A stretch of DNA of 64,000 bases from Periconia sp. R9002 (lineage: Eukaryota > Ascomycota > Dothideomycetes > Pleosporales > Periconiaceae): contig JAMAHW010000011.1 of the NCBI GenBank assembly GCA_023627715.1, forward strand, positions 186,001-250,000, read 5' to 3'. Position numbers and translations under genes: made by a program. This document shows, in pieces, positions 34,555-46,346 of the stretch. The notes beneath the pieces were generated by a model. It was given only the letters and a program-made list of their open reading frames with translations, did not search any database and had not been told where the DNA came from. Position 1 is the stretch's first letter. Every line of letters starts with the position of its first letter.

Positions 34555-35547
34555 ATGAACGGGAGTCGCCGAACATCTGTCCTAGAACCCGTAGAGCCCG
34601 ATAACCCCAACGCCAGATATCATTTTAATCACGAGAGGTGTTGGTACAATCCTGCCGCTGTTTTCAATACTTCTGCATTCAATAGCCCCAGTCGTCCTCG
34701 ACAAGCATCGTCCCAGCCGTACACTGACATGAGCAGTGCTGCCATTATTCTGCCTCGGGCGTATACCTCTTCAGATCAAGGTCGAGAAACTACTACCACT
34801 CATCGATTGAGTACATACCTCGAAGAGCCCCTGTGCTTAACTTCCCGGCTTCTTGAGCTCGAACTTTTTATCCTTGCCCTTGCCATCGGAATCCAGGATG
34901 CCGTCTCCTTCCCGGACTTTCATTGCTTTGCCTCGAATCAGACAGGCAACACAGTTCTGTTCGCGGTGGGCGTCTTGCTCAATGATTCTAGCGGCAGCGG
35001 CACCCCCATGTTTGCGATATCCACCATCGTGGTCTCGTTATCCCTATTCATCATCGGCGTCTTCGTCACTGGCCAAATTGCAAATCGGTTCGCCATCAGC
35101 CGAACACGCGGCTGGCTCTTTTTCTCCAGCTTAGGCCAAACAGCGCTAGTCATCATCGCAGGCGCACTCCAGTGGCAGTATACCGGGCTTGTTGGCCCGG
35201 ACACAAAACTTGGTCGCATCATTGTCGGGTTGCTAGCACTCTCGTCGGGCTCACAGGTGGCTGTTGTGCGGGGACTTCAGATTACGGATATCACGACCGC
35301 TATGGCGACAGCGGCTTACATTGACATTTTCATCGACCCGAGATTGTTCGCGGGGCTGACTAAGAATCGGGGAAGGAACAGGAGGGTGGTTTTCTTGCTT
35401 ATGCTTGTCGTGGGGAGCTTTGTAGGCGCAGGAGTAGGAAAGGCAGCAAACCTTGGAATAGCGGTGCTGGTATCTGGAGGTATTAAGGCCGTTACTGGTG
35501 TGTTGTTTTTGTTCAATAGAAAAGAGACCGATCAGGAGGCAAAGTAG
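34555..35547 (+). CDS. DUF1275 (YoaK-like) membrane protein
   Basis: Intronless, 330 residues. A disordered N-terminus of about 85 residues precedes six or so transmembrane segments. Family landmarks are LALAIGIQDAVSFPDFHCFASNQTGNTVLFA near the first membrane segment (seen in parts), a central ITDITTAMATAAYIDIFIDP and a final glycine-rich segment. DUF1275 proteins are common in bacteria and fungi and have no settled function; transport is suspected. The head-to-head position with a sulfur transporter hints at a related role. ATG 34729 is an alternative start. Confidence 0.82.
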   Translation: MNGSRRTSVLEPVEPDNPNARYHFNHERCWYNPAAVFNTSAFNSPSRPRQASSQPYTDMSSAAIILPRAYTSSDQGRETTTTHRLSTYLEEPLCLTSRLLELELFILALAIGIQDAVSFPDFHCFASNQTGNTVLFAVGVLLNDSSGSGTPMFAISTIVVSLSLFIIGVFVTGQIANRFAISRTRGWLFFSSLGQTALVIIAGALQWQYTGLVGPDTKLGRIIVGLLALSSGSQVAVVRGLQITDITTAMATAAYIDIFIDPRLFAGLTKNRGRNRRVVFLLMLVVGSFVGAGVGKAANLGIAVLVSGGIKAVTGVLFLFNRKETDQEAK

Positions 35548-35951
35548 AAACTACATGCTGTTGCTTGTTGAGTTCGCATAGTACCGTAGAAATTCGATAA
35601 TAAAGACCAGCCCGTCATTCTCAGCTGAGGCGTAGGAGTGACACTCAATTATTTGTATTTTGCAACTTTTCGCCCTTTATAGGTTTGTCGTCTAGAAATC
35701 AAGTCCGTGGGTGCACCAACCGTTGATTGGTAGGGTGTATTGCTTAATTGGTTACGTAAGCATTCATGGCGCCTGAGCTGCATGATCCAGCCTTGTCGGG
35801 GTTGCCTAACTCTCCTCCGTTGCTCTTCAATCATGAAGAACACACTTTACCTGTTAGTTTGAATCAAATCGTTTTGTGGAGTTTTGATATCCCTGTTGCA
35901 GGCATCAACATTTTGCTCCTCTCTATCTTGATATCCAATACCCTCGCCACT
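35548..35951. other. intergenic upstream of the HET gene
   Basis: An open frame runs in phase into the HET gene from 35766 but lacks family similarity, so it is treated as upstream sequence. Confidence 0.4.
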
Positions 35952-37631
35952 ATGAGACTCATCAACACGTCGACTATGCAGTTCGAGGAGTTTTGGAATC
36001 TGGCTTCTACACCTCCGTATGCTATTCTATCGCATACATGGGGAAATCCCCTAGAAGAGGCTACTTATCAAGATATGAAACTTCATAACTGGTCGAAGCC
36101 AGAGGCACAGCGATATGGATATGAAAAAATCAGAATGACATGCCACCTGGCCCACACGATCGGCTTAGAATACGCCTGGATTGACACCTGCTGCATCGAC
36201 AAAACAAGCAGTGCTGAACTGAGCGAGTCGATCAATTCAATGTTCAAATGGTATCATCACGCGGCTATTTGTTTCGCCTATTTGGCAGATTGGGAACCGG
36301 AGCAAGAGTCATTCTCTCATTGTAAATGGTTCACACGAGGATGGACTCTCCAAGAACTTATCGCCTCGAGGAAAATCACCTTCTATGATAAGACCTGGCA
36401 AATACGCGGTAACAAATCAACGCTGAGATCCGAGATTTATCGGACGTGCAATGTCCCTACAAACGTATTAGCCGGTGCTGTGCAGCTTTCCGAAATTCCT
36501 ATTGCGAACCGCATGTCATGGGCAGCCAAACGCCTAACGTCTCGAGAAGAGGATATTGCATACTGCTTGTTGGGAATATTCGATATCAACATGCCCATGC
36601 TATATGGGGAAGGGAAGAAGGCCTTCCTACGATTACAAGAGAAGCTTATTGAAGAATATCACGATCTATCCATTTTTGCGTGGAAAAAATTGCCGGATGA
36701 TGACAGAGATTTCATGGGAGTTCTTGCCCCGTCTCCGAGGGAGTTTAAGGATGCATCAAGATTGTATCAGACAACATCTCACCCCGCTATATGTGGCTTG
36801 ATGGACTTCTCCCTGACAAACCGTGGCATACAGTTTCAGGGGAGACTATTGAGAGAACGTGGGAAATACTGCTTTCTTCCCATATTCTATCAAAATCATG
36901 GGCTTCTAAAAGGCGGTCCCCAGACGCAGTGGAGGTCGACCGCGGTTGGAGTCTATCTCCAAATTGTTGGACAAAATGAATTCGTTCGCGCTCTCCCCGG
37001 TTTTTTAATCAATGTCAAAGGAATGATAATGCTATGCGATGGTATGATTGACTTTTATATCGATGAAGCGATGGTACTGTGGGATACACTTCGTACATTC
37101 AGGCTTGTTAAGAGCATTTCCTCTCGAAGTTCAGACGCAATAAGAACGCGAAGCCTGTATATACAGACGCCCATAGACCTAGAGATGCCAAATTTTGGTC
37201 TTTCCAGTATCGACCCAAGCGAATGTTGGAATTCCGCCAACCACACCGTCGCCACAATGGACTTCAATGTGTTTACAGCCTCCCTACATTTCAACCCGGA
37301 ATGGGCGCAGGATTACGCACCTTTTACTTTGGTTTGCATATACTTCAACCCTCGCACCGAAATTTTTTCCACAGGCATTTGGGAATGTGAACTGGTTCGG
37401 ACCGAAACCAAAGAGCTCCTCGATGTGACATACGAGAAAAAAGATTGGTATTGGGGACGAAGAGAGAGCACAGTCCATGATTTCATGGCTCCACGTGTCA
37501 CCAAAACTCTTGAGTTGGAGCATTCAAGAGGGGGAAGCACAAAGAAGCGAGTCACTGCTACAGTACAAATAGAGTACAAAGAAGGACGGGATGGATTTCC
37601 ATTCGTGGATTTGGCGGTAGAAGATGTGTAG
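35952..37631 (+). CDS. HET-domain protein (heterokaryon incompatibility type)
   Basis: Intronless, 559 residues from ATG 35952 (MRLINTSTMQFEEF), the classical beginning of this family; an ATG 186 bases earlier is in frame but unlikely. The HET domain occupies about residues 20-150 with all three usual blocks: PPYAILSHTWG, LEYAWIDTCCIDKTSSAELSESINSMFKWY and WFTRGWTLQELIAS. It continues with the common downstream motif EEDIAYCLLGIFDINMPMLYGEG. HET proteins trigger regulated cell death on non-self recognition. The C-terminal 300 residues have no recognisable repeat domain. Confidence 0.9.
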   Translation: MRLINTSTMQFEEFWNLASTPPYAILSHTWGNPLEEATYQDMKLHNWSKPEAQRYGYEKIRMTCHLAHTIGLEYAWIDTCCIDKTSSAELSESINSMFKWYHHAAICFAYLADWEPEQESFSHCKWFTRGWTLQELIASRKITFYDKTWQIRGNKSTLRSEIYRTCNVPTNVLAGAVQLSEIPIANRMSWAAKRLTSREEDIAYCLLGIFDINMPMLYGEGKKAFLRLQEKLIEEYHDLSIFAWKKLPDDDRDFMGVLAPSPREFKDASRLYQTTSHPAICGLMDFSLTNRGIQFQGRLLRERGKYCFLPIFYQNHGLLKGGPQTQWRSTAVGVYLQIVGQNEFVRALPGFLINVKGMIMLCDGMIDFYIDEAMVLWDTLRTFRLVKSISSRSSDAIRTRSLYIQTPIDLEMPNFGLSSIDPSECWNSANHTVATMDFNVFTASLHFNPEWAQDYAPFTLVCIYFNPRTEIFSTGIWECELVRTETKELLDVTYEKKDWYWGRRESTVHDFMAPRVTKTLELEHSRGGSTKKRVTATVQIEYKEGRDGFPFVDLAVEDV

Positions 37632-39756
37632 TGTTGGAGAAACCCAGCTCACTTATACTTTTCATAAGCAGTTTCTCTTTGGCACAGTTCAATAGTCAAT
37701 GAATTCCCCTCTGATTACATTCATATATATGATTCTTATTTGCCTTGTCCTCCAACAAGTAGCACGAGATGTCAAACCAGAAATCCTGTCCAGTCTGAAT
37801 GCATTCAACTATGTAAGAATCTCTGCCCAGCGCGCTATCCACATCTGGGATCAAGACACGCTAGGTTGCCGCCCACAACATGATGCCGCCGTTGGCAATC
37901 CAAGAATGCTCTAGCTTTTAAAGTTTTCAGTCTCTGTAAGGGGGGTGTCGTTGGGAATGATTAGTCACCACTCGCAGGCGCATAGCAAAGAGGAGGGGCA
38001 AAAGAGCATCCGCGATTTATCGCAAGGCAGATACGCCTGGCACCATAGGGGTTAAATGCTGAGCCATACCCATGGCGCTACATGTCTCCTATGTAAGTAA
38101 CAACAATACAAATTAGAAAAGCGGAAGTAAATTTTAGTGCCTGTAGCTAACGCTGCATCGATCAAACTTGCATGCACCTGAAGGGAATCCAACCTGACGC
38201 ATCTCCTGTCTGTCTTGAAGAGGTGTGAGAATTGAAGAAGAATAATGTCGCCGCATGGTTGAACAAAGGAAAAACGTAGTTGTCTTGCTATGGCTACCCA
38301 ATTAATGTTATTTTTGTTCACGACATAAAGCACTTGAGATAATAAATCCCGTTGTATTCTTAATTGCCTTGACAGAAGGCGAGGTGCGCTCCCTCTCCAC
38401 TTGATCGCGGTATGTGAGTTTGACGTGCCCGTGTACAGGGTGAGGACGCATCGGGTCGTACATTGAATGCACAGTAGTATGTATTGAATTAACGTTAGCT
38501 ATGCGCTACATCTCCGTCTTTTTGAATAATATCATTCGCTGCTTGGAAAAATGACTCCAACAGTACAACCCGATGTGGCCCCCGCCCCCCTCACATATCT
38601 AGCGGCGAATTGTCTTACCGTCTTACCTACAGCTTATAGACCTAGCCGCTAACGGGCTTAACTTCAGCTTAAAGAAAACCAGCCAAAACTACGCGCCAGC
38701 CTAAATTACGCCCGAGCCTCAGCCTCCAACTAGAGACAAATCTAAGCACTCAACCCTACCTGTGTCGATAAAATACTCCGTGCTGATCAATTCAAACTGC
38801 ACTCAAAAGCTGACCAATTCTATCGGTCATGCAAATAGGTGGCTGCGCACGAGCTGTATTATCCGGAGAATTAGATCCCAGGAGAGGCTATTGATCCTGA
38901 CAAGCGAAAGTGAAATCCTACAGTAGACTCGTGACGTCTGGGAGAAAAGTTTAAAAAAGTGTTTAGGACAAATTTGTGCGAATGAGGGTGTTAGGCAGAA
39001 TTCACGAGGGCTGCTTACATTATTCATGCCACTTATCGAAAATCGGTTCTAGCCTTCAACAACAGTTACTATCTACGTAAATAGTGAAGACAAAGGTCAA
39101 GTTGAAGTGGTTACATGATTGGGATATCTCCATAACTTGATCGTCAGTACGGGCCTGTCTTGTCTAGTCGCTGTATCCAACATGTCAGACTAAACTATCG
39201 AGTGATGAAACTGTAACGTCGAAGCGAATTGTCGTCAAATCAATGATATGCCAAGGCGGGGCGTAGAATTAAAAATATTGTTAGCAGTCTTGGCGTAGAA
39301 GCACAACCTCCAAACCCTTGTAGTCTCACGCGAGGCTCCTCAATGCGTACACTATGTATGACCCTTTCGCAGGTCCAAACCACCCCAGAGCACCATTACT
39401 CACATTATTCTTCCGATTTATAAAAGTCACATTAAGATTAGTGCCGGCTATTCTAGTCTTTGCTGCGGTCACCATCAAACGCCCGTCCGTGGAAGGAAGC
39501 ATTATAGCCCAAGTGCAATTGCTAAGCACTGAAAGGGCAGCTTCGTGCACAAGAATATCCATGAGAAATTCAGATTCTTCGTACGAGAAGCAGGCGCAGG
39601 TGCTGTGATGGGTGAACTCGCTATCAACTCCACGGTATAAAGTGTGCAATCGTAGCTGTCAAGTCACCTCATCACCGCAACTTCACTCTTCACTTGTTTA
39701 CTATTCTTACAGTCCGTCGCTTGTTTTGATATTTATTACCACTCATTCTTAGCAGT
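37632..39756. other. 2.1-kb gene-poor region, possible repeat remnant
   Basis: The stretch 38560-38790 begins with a C-rich run and continues in a monotonous TTA/CTTA-containing pattern with many stops. It resembles a decayed repeat, but I cannot name a family. No coding features are convincing. Confidence 0.4.
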
Positions 39757-41446
39757 ATGGTTTTCCTACGCAAGGCTTCGGCCCTCGGCGCAATCGCCTT
39801 CGCTACTCTTGGGCATTCTAACCCAGTATTCTCCGCTCGTGCAGATGTCGAGCATAACCTCCCAATTGACAAGAAATTGGATCCCAGCATGAACAAGGGC
39901 AAATGTGACAACCGTCCACTCAAGACACCTGACGATTCGAAGGCTGTTTGGAAATCCGTCAATGCGCAAGAGATCATAGAGCGTTACCTAGATAAGGTCG
40001 GCAATCCCGAAGGAAGCACCGACTATTGGGGTCGCCAGCTGTACAACGATATATATCCATCACAATCTCAAAGCAAGATGGACTGCTCGACAAAGCTTTC
40101 TTCATGTGAGATTGATGAGCACTGTGGTATGAGCGTCCTCATAGCAGATGAAAGCACAAAAGAGCTCACGCTAATTTAATGGATTAGATGCATTTGAGAA
40201 GGAGGGCAACGCGGGTGTGTTTTATGCTCTGACGGCCCTATCGAACTTTCATGTTTATCTCGCCCAGTACGAAGATAACGTTGAGAACCTGAGGTCGAAG
40301 CTGAATGGTGATATCAACGATATCACGCGCCAATTCAGAGTGCCAGAGAACGAAGCCAAGTCCAAGTTGAGCGGAATTTTGACCGGCGGACTGAAACTCG
40401 CTAGCATGGCTGTCCCTCAGGCTGAAGCAGCCCTCGGCGTCAGCGAGGCTTTGGTCTCAATTTTTGCAGAAAGGATTGACAAAATGGGCGAACCGGACGT
40501 GCCGGACCCAGAGGATACCAAGGTAGTCCTTGGAAAATGGATCGATGCTACTGCGAACACAATGACAGAAGAGATTCAGAGAGTCCGCGCTGCCATGTTC
40601 GGCACATATGGTGGGAATGAATACATAGATATCCCGGATGCGTTTAAGGCCCCAGGAAGCAACTCGTACGTTCAGATCCTAGAATATGACTCACTTTCAA
40701 TTCACTAACTAGCTACTCTCAGGAGGCATCCTATCGCCGCTGTACTTGGTAAATATGCAGACCTACCGATCACATGAACTGTGCTGATAATATCTAGCCG
40801 ACGGAAGATGGCTCGTGCGAAATCCCTCCGAGCAATTGACCAAAATGTTTGAGGAAGCATACACCCAATCCAAGCAAATTCTGGCCTTCAATGCATTCAA
40901 GACCACCTGGGACGTAACCATGGTGATAAACGAGGCAGACAACAACAAGGAAGCTTGCAACGCAATGGAGAATAACGTCTGGGATGACGACGCAAAGCCC
41001 TACCCATACTGCTACGGCATGATGTGGGTTGAGAATGGAAGTGAGCTCAAGGGCGGTGTCAACGAGAAAGCAACAGCGTTGTGGAAGGAATTTGGGTTGG
41101 ATAAGCTCAAGACATATCGGAACATATTCCACTGCTGGCACATGAACAAGGGCACTACCGGCCATTTCGATCTGTCTCCCGACAACAGGGATCCCGACAC
41201 TGGCCTTTTGCGGTCAGTATACATCCATCTTCAGCCATATGTTCCCTTTGCTAATTCCATCTATGTAGATGCACGTTCAGTCTTCCAGTCAAGAAGGGAA
41301 TGTGGCAGGACAAGAAAAACTCTTGCTGGGGCAAGACCATCAAGCTTGATATGGGCTTTTTGAACTGGGAGATGGGACAACCCACCCCTGGTCACTGGCC
41401 GCGCACCACGCCCGCTGAAAACATTTTCTGTACTACCGACGATTAA
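39757..41446 (+). CDS. secreted fungal protein of unknown function
   Basis: Five exons, 39757-40126, 40188-40665, 40723-40748 (26 nt), 40798-41212 and 41269-41446, give 488 residues. All introns have GT-AG ends and all phases agree. The first 27 residues (MVFLRKASALGAIAFATLG...) form a probable signal peptide. The mature part contains scattered cysteines (MDCSTKLSSCEIDEHC, YPYCYGMMWVENGSELKGG, FHCWHMNKG, NSCWGKTIKLD). An amphipathic helical region lies near 140-260 (LRSKLNGDINDITRQF). The closing FLNWEMGQPTPGHWP looks like a conserved end. Similar secreted proteins occur in other moulds, but I cannot name a function. Confidence 0.72.
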
Positions 41447-42868
41447 TCGTACAAAGCTAAGCAATTGGTTTGTGCGACGCGTAGTACGTCCTGCTTACAA
41501 TTTTGGGTTTCGAACCGGTTATGCCTTGGATTTATTTCTCTATACTTAGTTAGCTTCTTTTCTTCACATTCTTTAGTTAGCTTCGTCGGCTTCCGAATTG
41601 TTTTTGCTTTAGATTCATGTATGCACATTCGTTAGTTTTAGACTTATTGGCTTCGAAATCAATCTTTTCGTGTTCTCGTACATTGGAAAGGCTTTCGACA
41701 AGAGCAGTGTCAGCGATATGGATGAATTAGAGGTCTCTGTATATATCCTCTTACTGTTTTAAGCCCACTAGTTAGAATGACTTAACAATTATGGCAGAGG
41801 CTAAAGTTTCAAAAACTGCGGTGAAGCAGACAACCGTCATCAACGCGCATGACTGTGTTTATGTGATTAATTGCTATTAAGGCATGTTAAGTTCATTTAG
41901 CGGTGATAGGTTAATTTGACGGTGTTGTGAAATGCTGAATCATCAGTAAATCCCTCATGAGGATTAAAAAGAGGATTGAACTCCAACATCCCCCCCCTTA
42001 AAACTGGTCCGTATCCGTCTACCCTTCGGAACAACATTTCGCGTATCATGCAAATCTCTATCGAGTGTGTTAGTTTTCAACCTTGAAAAAAATACCGTAG
42101 CCATGCGGAAAGACACAATTGAGGTGTCACGCTGCTTTTCTTACAGCGTGGGAGCCGGTTTCGCATGCCCGACTTGCGAAATGCAGAGTTATCTTAAGCG
42201 ACATCTCCACGCATACGTAAATTATAATAATGCAATTTGCGCCACAGGAGCGCCACGAGAAGAGGCAAGCTTATCACATGTTTTTAGATTACCTAGGTAA
42301 GTTAGAGCGAGAAGCGTAACTCTGGGGTGTGAGGGTAGGGAGGAAGGTGCCATGCACCAGGACAGGAGCCGGACATCTATAGAGTATAGAGGGGTGGCAC
42401 GCTGGGAGGTCATATGCAATTGAATTTGTTGGGGGGGTCATATATCGGGTAGCTAGTGTACCAGGCATTCTTCACAAATCAGATAACTATACGAGACATA
42501 CTATATAGGTCGTAGAGCTGCTGATTCGTAGAATCTATTAGTCCTCCTAATATGTGACTTTTCGGCGTGTCACCCCTCTCAGAGGTACATATAGGGATAG
42601 CTAGCTACCTACATAGTTACAACCCGACTTTTTTCAACCCTGGCATTTAATAGCATTACTAATTCAATCGGTTGTATGAGCCTGCTTGTGGCGCAGGCAG
42701 GCAACCTGCAGCTTGCTGCTGCGGCTGACTAGCAAGGCTGAAGACAGCACCTCGAACCCCACATCTAGATGGAATGAAAACCGACACTGATTCCACATGC
42801 ACCACCTATTGCGCATTCGACCAGACCCTGAATGAGGTTGACAGACGCTCCCCACACCATAACCAAAT
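41447..42868. other. intergenic upstream of the NLR gene
   Basis: AT-rich spacer with short homopolymer runs. No gene or RNA was recognised. Confidence 0.4.
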
Positions 42869-45668
42869 ATGGCCGACCCACTTTCGATTGCTGCGGGGGT
42901 TGCGGGGCTGCTTTCCCTTGGCCTCCAAACGACTGACACTCTTGTCAAATTCTACACCTCCTACAAAGATCGAGATGACAACATCGCGCGAACCACGCAA
43001 CGGCTCGAGGCTCTGCAGGGTGCATTTCAAGCGCTCGAGACTGCTCTACAACAGCGCAAGTTCGAGCCTAGTGAGAAGACGCTGATCGATCAAATCGAAT
43101 CGTCCCTCCAGTCGTGCGCCGAGCTTATCCAGGAGCTGCAACAGGAGTGCGCGAAACTCACCGCCACATCGTCCGACTCTTTCAAGCAGACTGTCAAGAA
43201 TGCTACACGTCGTGTCGCGTACCCCTTCCGCGAGAGCACGTTGAAGAAGCTTGAAGAAGATGCGGGCGACACCCGAGACCACCTCTCGCTCGCACTAGAC
43301 ATCCTACAGCTTCGAGATCACAAGACTACCCAAAATGAGCTGGCTGAGATGAAGGCCCTTGTTGAACTGATGAGAGCAACCCAGATCTCGTCAGCGATCC
43401 AAGCTTGGTTCAAAGCACCGGACGCGTTGGTCAACCACAACGCCGCCTTAGCGAAACGGCATCCCGGAACCGGCATGTGGTTCGTAAAAGGGCCTGTCTT
43501 CCATAACTGGATCAACCAGGCCAACTCATTCCTGTGGCTCTATGGCTTTGCGGGGTGTGGGAAGTCGGTCCTTTGTTCCACCGCCATCCAACACGCCTTT
43601 CGGCAGAGACGCGACGCCAACACTGGAGTCGCCTTTTTCTACTTCACATTCAACGATGAGTCGAAGCAGAATGAGTCGGCCATGCTCCGGGCCTTGCTCT
43701 GGCAATTAGCCAACCAACTTCCCGATGGTCATTCGCGACTTCAACGTCTGCACGATTCTTATAAGAATGGACCGCCTCCGGAAGCAGTATCGAGCGAACA
43801 GCTCCGAGAATGCATCCAGCGGTTCCATCAGGTGTACATATTAATAGACGCGCTGGACGAGAGCCCTAGAGGAAAACAACGCGATGATGTACTGAAATCA
43901 ATCACAACCCTGCGGGGTTGGTCGATGCCTGGGCTGCATCTCTTGGTCACCAGCCGAGATGAGCTTGATATCCGCGAATCTCTCGATGCTGCTTCCGATG
44001 AAGAGGTCGCAATGAGAAATGATGGCATTGACCAGGACATCCGCACTTTCATCTCCGAAAAACTATCTACCGACTCCAAGTTTCGAACCAAATGGCAGGC
44101 ACACCGAGATCGAATCCAAGAAGTTCTAGCCGAACGTGCACAAGGAGTGTAAGTATTCGATTTGCAAATTATAGGAGCTACTGACATTTCCTAGGTTCCG
44201 CTGGGTGGAATGCCAGTTCGAGGCTCTCAAACGATGCCCTCGGAGCAAACATCACCTCGAACAGTGCCTCCAGTCTTTGCCCCGAAACCTGGACGAGACT
44301 TACGAGAGAATGCTGTTAAGCATCGATGAAGAGTCCTATGAAGAAGCTCGACGACTGTTGACGCTTTTGTGCTTCTCCTCGCGACCACTAACGGTGTCAG
44401 AGGTGCTCCATGGAATTGCTGTGGACCTCGGCGAGCAACCGTGTCTAGATCGGGACCGGCTGCTTGAAGGTGTGGACGACCTGCGCGAGATCTGCCCAGG
44501 ACTGATTGACTTCGGGCGCGATTTTGAAGAGGATATTGACTTCGGGCTCGAATTGGAAGAGGATATTGACTCCGCACCCGATTTCACAATCGACTCCGCA
44601 ACCGACCCAACGAGGCCGGAAATGACTGTCCGCATCGCCCATTTCTCGGTCCAGGAATACCTAGAATCGGATCGCATCCCTCAACAAAAGGCTAAATTCT
44701 TTGCAATGTCGAGTCTTCACGCACATCAAGAGATTGCAACGATCTGCTGCGCGTATCTTTTGGAGCCTCAACTCTCCGACGGCCCGCTGACTCCAGCAAA
44801 ACTTTCTGAATTCCCACTCGCTCACTACGCTGCTCAGTTCTGGCACCATCACTACCGAATGGGCAAAGAACGACCGGCACAACTCAGTACACTTATCACT
44901 AAGATGTTTACGCAACGGCATGATTACCTCGCTACTTGGGTGAAGCTTTATGATATTGTTGACGAGCCATGGGAGATCAGGGTAGTAAGATTTAAACGCA
45001 CTTCAGATACGATTGCACCCGCACTGTACTACGCATCCGGTCTTGGACTTGACTGGATTATTCATGAGATTCTATTCACTGAGAATGCTGCTGGGCGCAA
45101 GGTCGAGGATGTAGTTAACGCACAGGGTGGAGAGTACGGCGACGCACTCCAGGTAGCTGCATGTTACGGCCAGGAGCAGATTGTGAATCTGCTGGTCGAC
45201 AAAGGCGCCGATGTCAACGCGCAGCAGGATGGACACTACGCCAATGCGCTCCACGCAGCTTCAGATAAAGGCCACGAGCAGATTGTAAGGCTGCTGCTCA
45301 ATAAGGGCGCCAATATCAATGCGCAGGGACAGTACGGCACCGCGCTTCAGGCGGCTTCAGGCAGAGGCTACGAAGCGATTGTGAGGCTATTACTAGACAA
45401 GGGCGCCGATATTGACACGCAAGGTGGATGGTACGGCACTGCGCTCCAGACAGCTTCAGCAGCAGGCCACGAGCAGATTGTAAGGCTGCTGCTCAATAAG
45501 GGCGCCAATATCAATGCGCAGGGACAGTACGACACCGCGCTTCAGGCGGCTTCAAGAAGACGCCACGAGCATATTGTAAAGCTGTTGCTCGAAAAGGGCG
45601 CTGATATCAACAGCGTGCACAAAATACGCCCCAGACAGCTTCATACTACGGCCACAAACAGATTGTAA
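42869..45668 (+). CDS. NLR-like STAND protein: Helo-like N-terminal domain, NACHT, ankyrin repeats
   Basis: Exons 42869-44148 and 44195-45668 are joined over a 46-nt intron and encode 917 residues. The N-terminus (MADPLSIAAGVAGLLSLGLQ) is the fungal STAND N-terminal (Helo-like) domain. A NACHT NTPase follows: P-loop GFAGCGKSVLC near residue 225, Walker B-like YILIDALDESP near 325 and LLVTSRDEL. A winged-helix-like region then leads to about six ankyrin repeats from residue 750 (EQIVRLLLNKGANINAQ type). Two blocks of the repeat DNA are nearly identical. The frame shifts near 45613, so the last repeat is lost and replaced by about 15 unrelated residues before a stop. Such proteins act in non-self recognition and cell death. 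Confidence 0.88.
45266..45560 (+). repeat. near-identical duplicated ankyrin-repeat DNA
   Basis: A segment of about 90 bp beginning at 45270 recurs 195 bp downstream at 45465 with essentially one difference (GGCACC against GACACC near the end). The offset equals two ankyrin units, pointing to recent duplication or gene conversion. Confidence 0.8.
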
Positions 45669-45703
45669 AGCTGCTGCTCGAAAACGGCGCGACCTACACC
45701 TAA
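45640..45703 (+). pseudogene. out-of-frame terminal ankyrin repeat of the NLR gene
   Basis: In a different frame from the upstream ORF, this DNA reads QTASYYGHKQIVKLLLENG and then a stop at 45701-45703, clearly a further ankyrin unit. A small indel near 45613 has put it out of frame. Confidence 0.75.
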
Positions 45704-46346
45704 AGGAACATCATGTACCAATACCCGCCTAGCTATATCTGCGATGGAAATAAGGAATGTACAGAGTTGTTTGTCATCGAGACACCACGTGGTGTGGTGT
45801 ATTGAGACATTCATCACTCATTGCATTACCCCTGGTTCAGTTAAGCTGACTTTGTACCCACGACGTCAGTGTGCCATTTCCCCCCTTCCACAACAGGCAG
45901 GTGGAGGATCGAGGGAAACCCAGCCTACTGTATGTACATAGTCAGCGAATATCCTCTCGAGATGATACATACTTGAAAAGAGAATGGAACATTACATATC
46001 ATTCATCAAAGTATAGGTACGTACACACCCAGGCGTGGAAAAGGCTCGCACTCATATAACACTCGCCACTTCATATGTAATACTTTAAGCACCTTTCCCC
46101 CCTATTATTATACTTTTATTAGAGGGAAATAGGATACTAGGATACTCCTATAGAATATGTTCACTCTTCATTCCCCAATCTTCCTCTCAAAAAAACAAAT
46201 TTCTCATATTCTTATCCTACAAAAACCCATCTCTACAACATTCCGTCCGTCCAGGACAGCATATTCCAACACCCACCCGCATAGCCACCTACCTACCTAA
46301 GTAGGTCCTCATCATTCCCCTCACTCAGCAACATTACACCGTAGTT
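45704..46346. other. intergenic between two convergent genes
   Basis: Holds the 3' ends of the NLR and the small membrane-protein genes. No gene is seen. Confidence 0.4.

Noticed and set aside
41500..41530. GGTTCGAAAC-like T-loop sequence on the minus strand
   Set aside because: The flanking bases do not form a T stem and no D or anticodon arm is present; not a tRNA.
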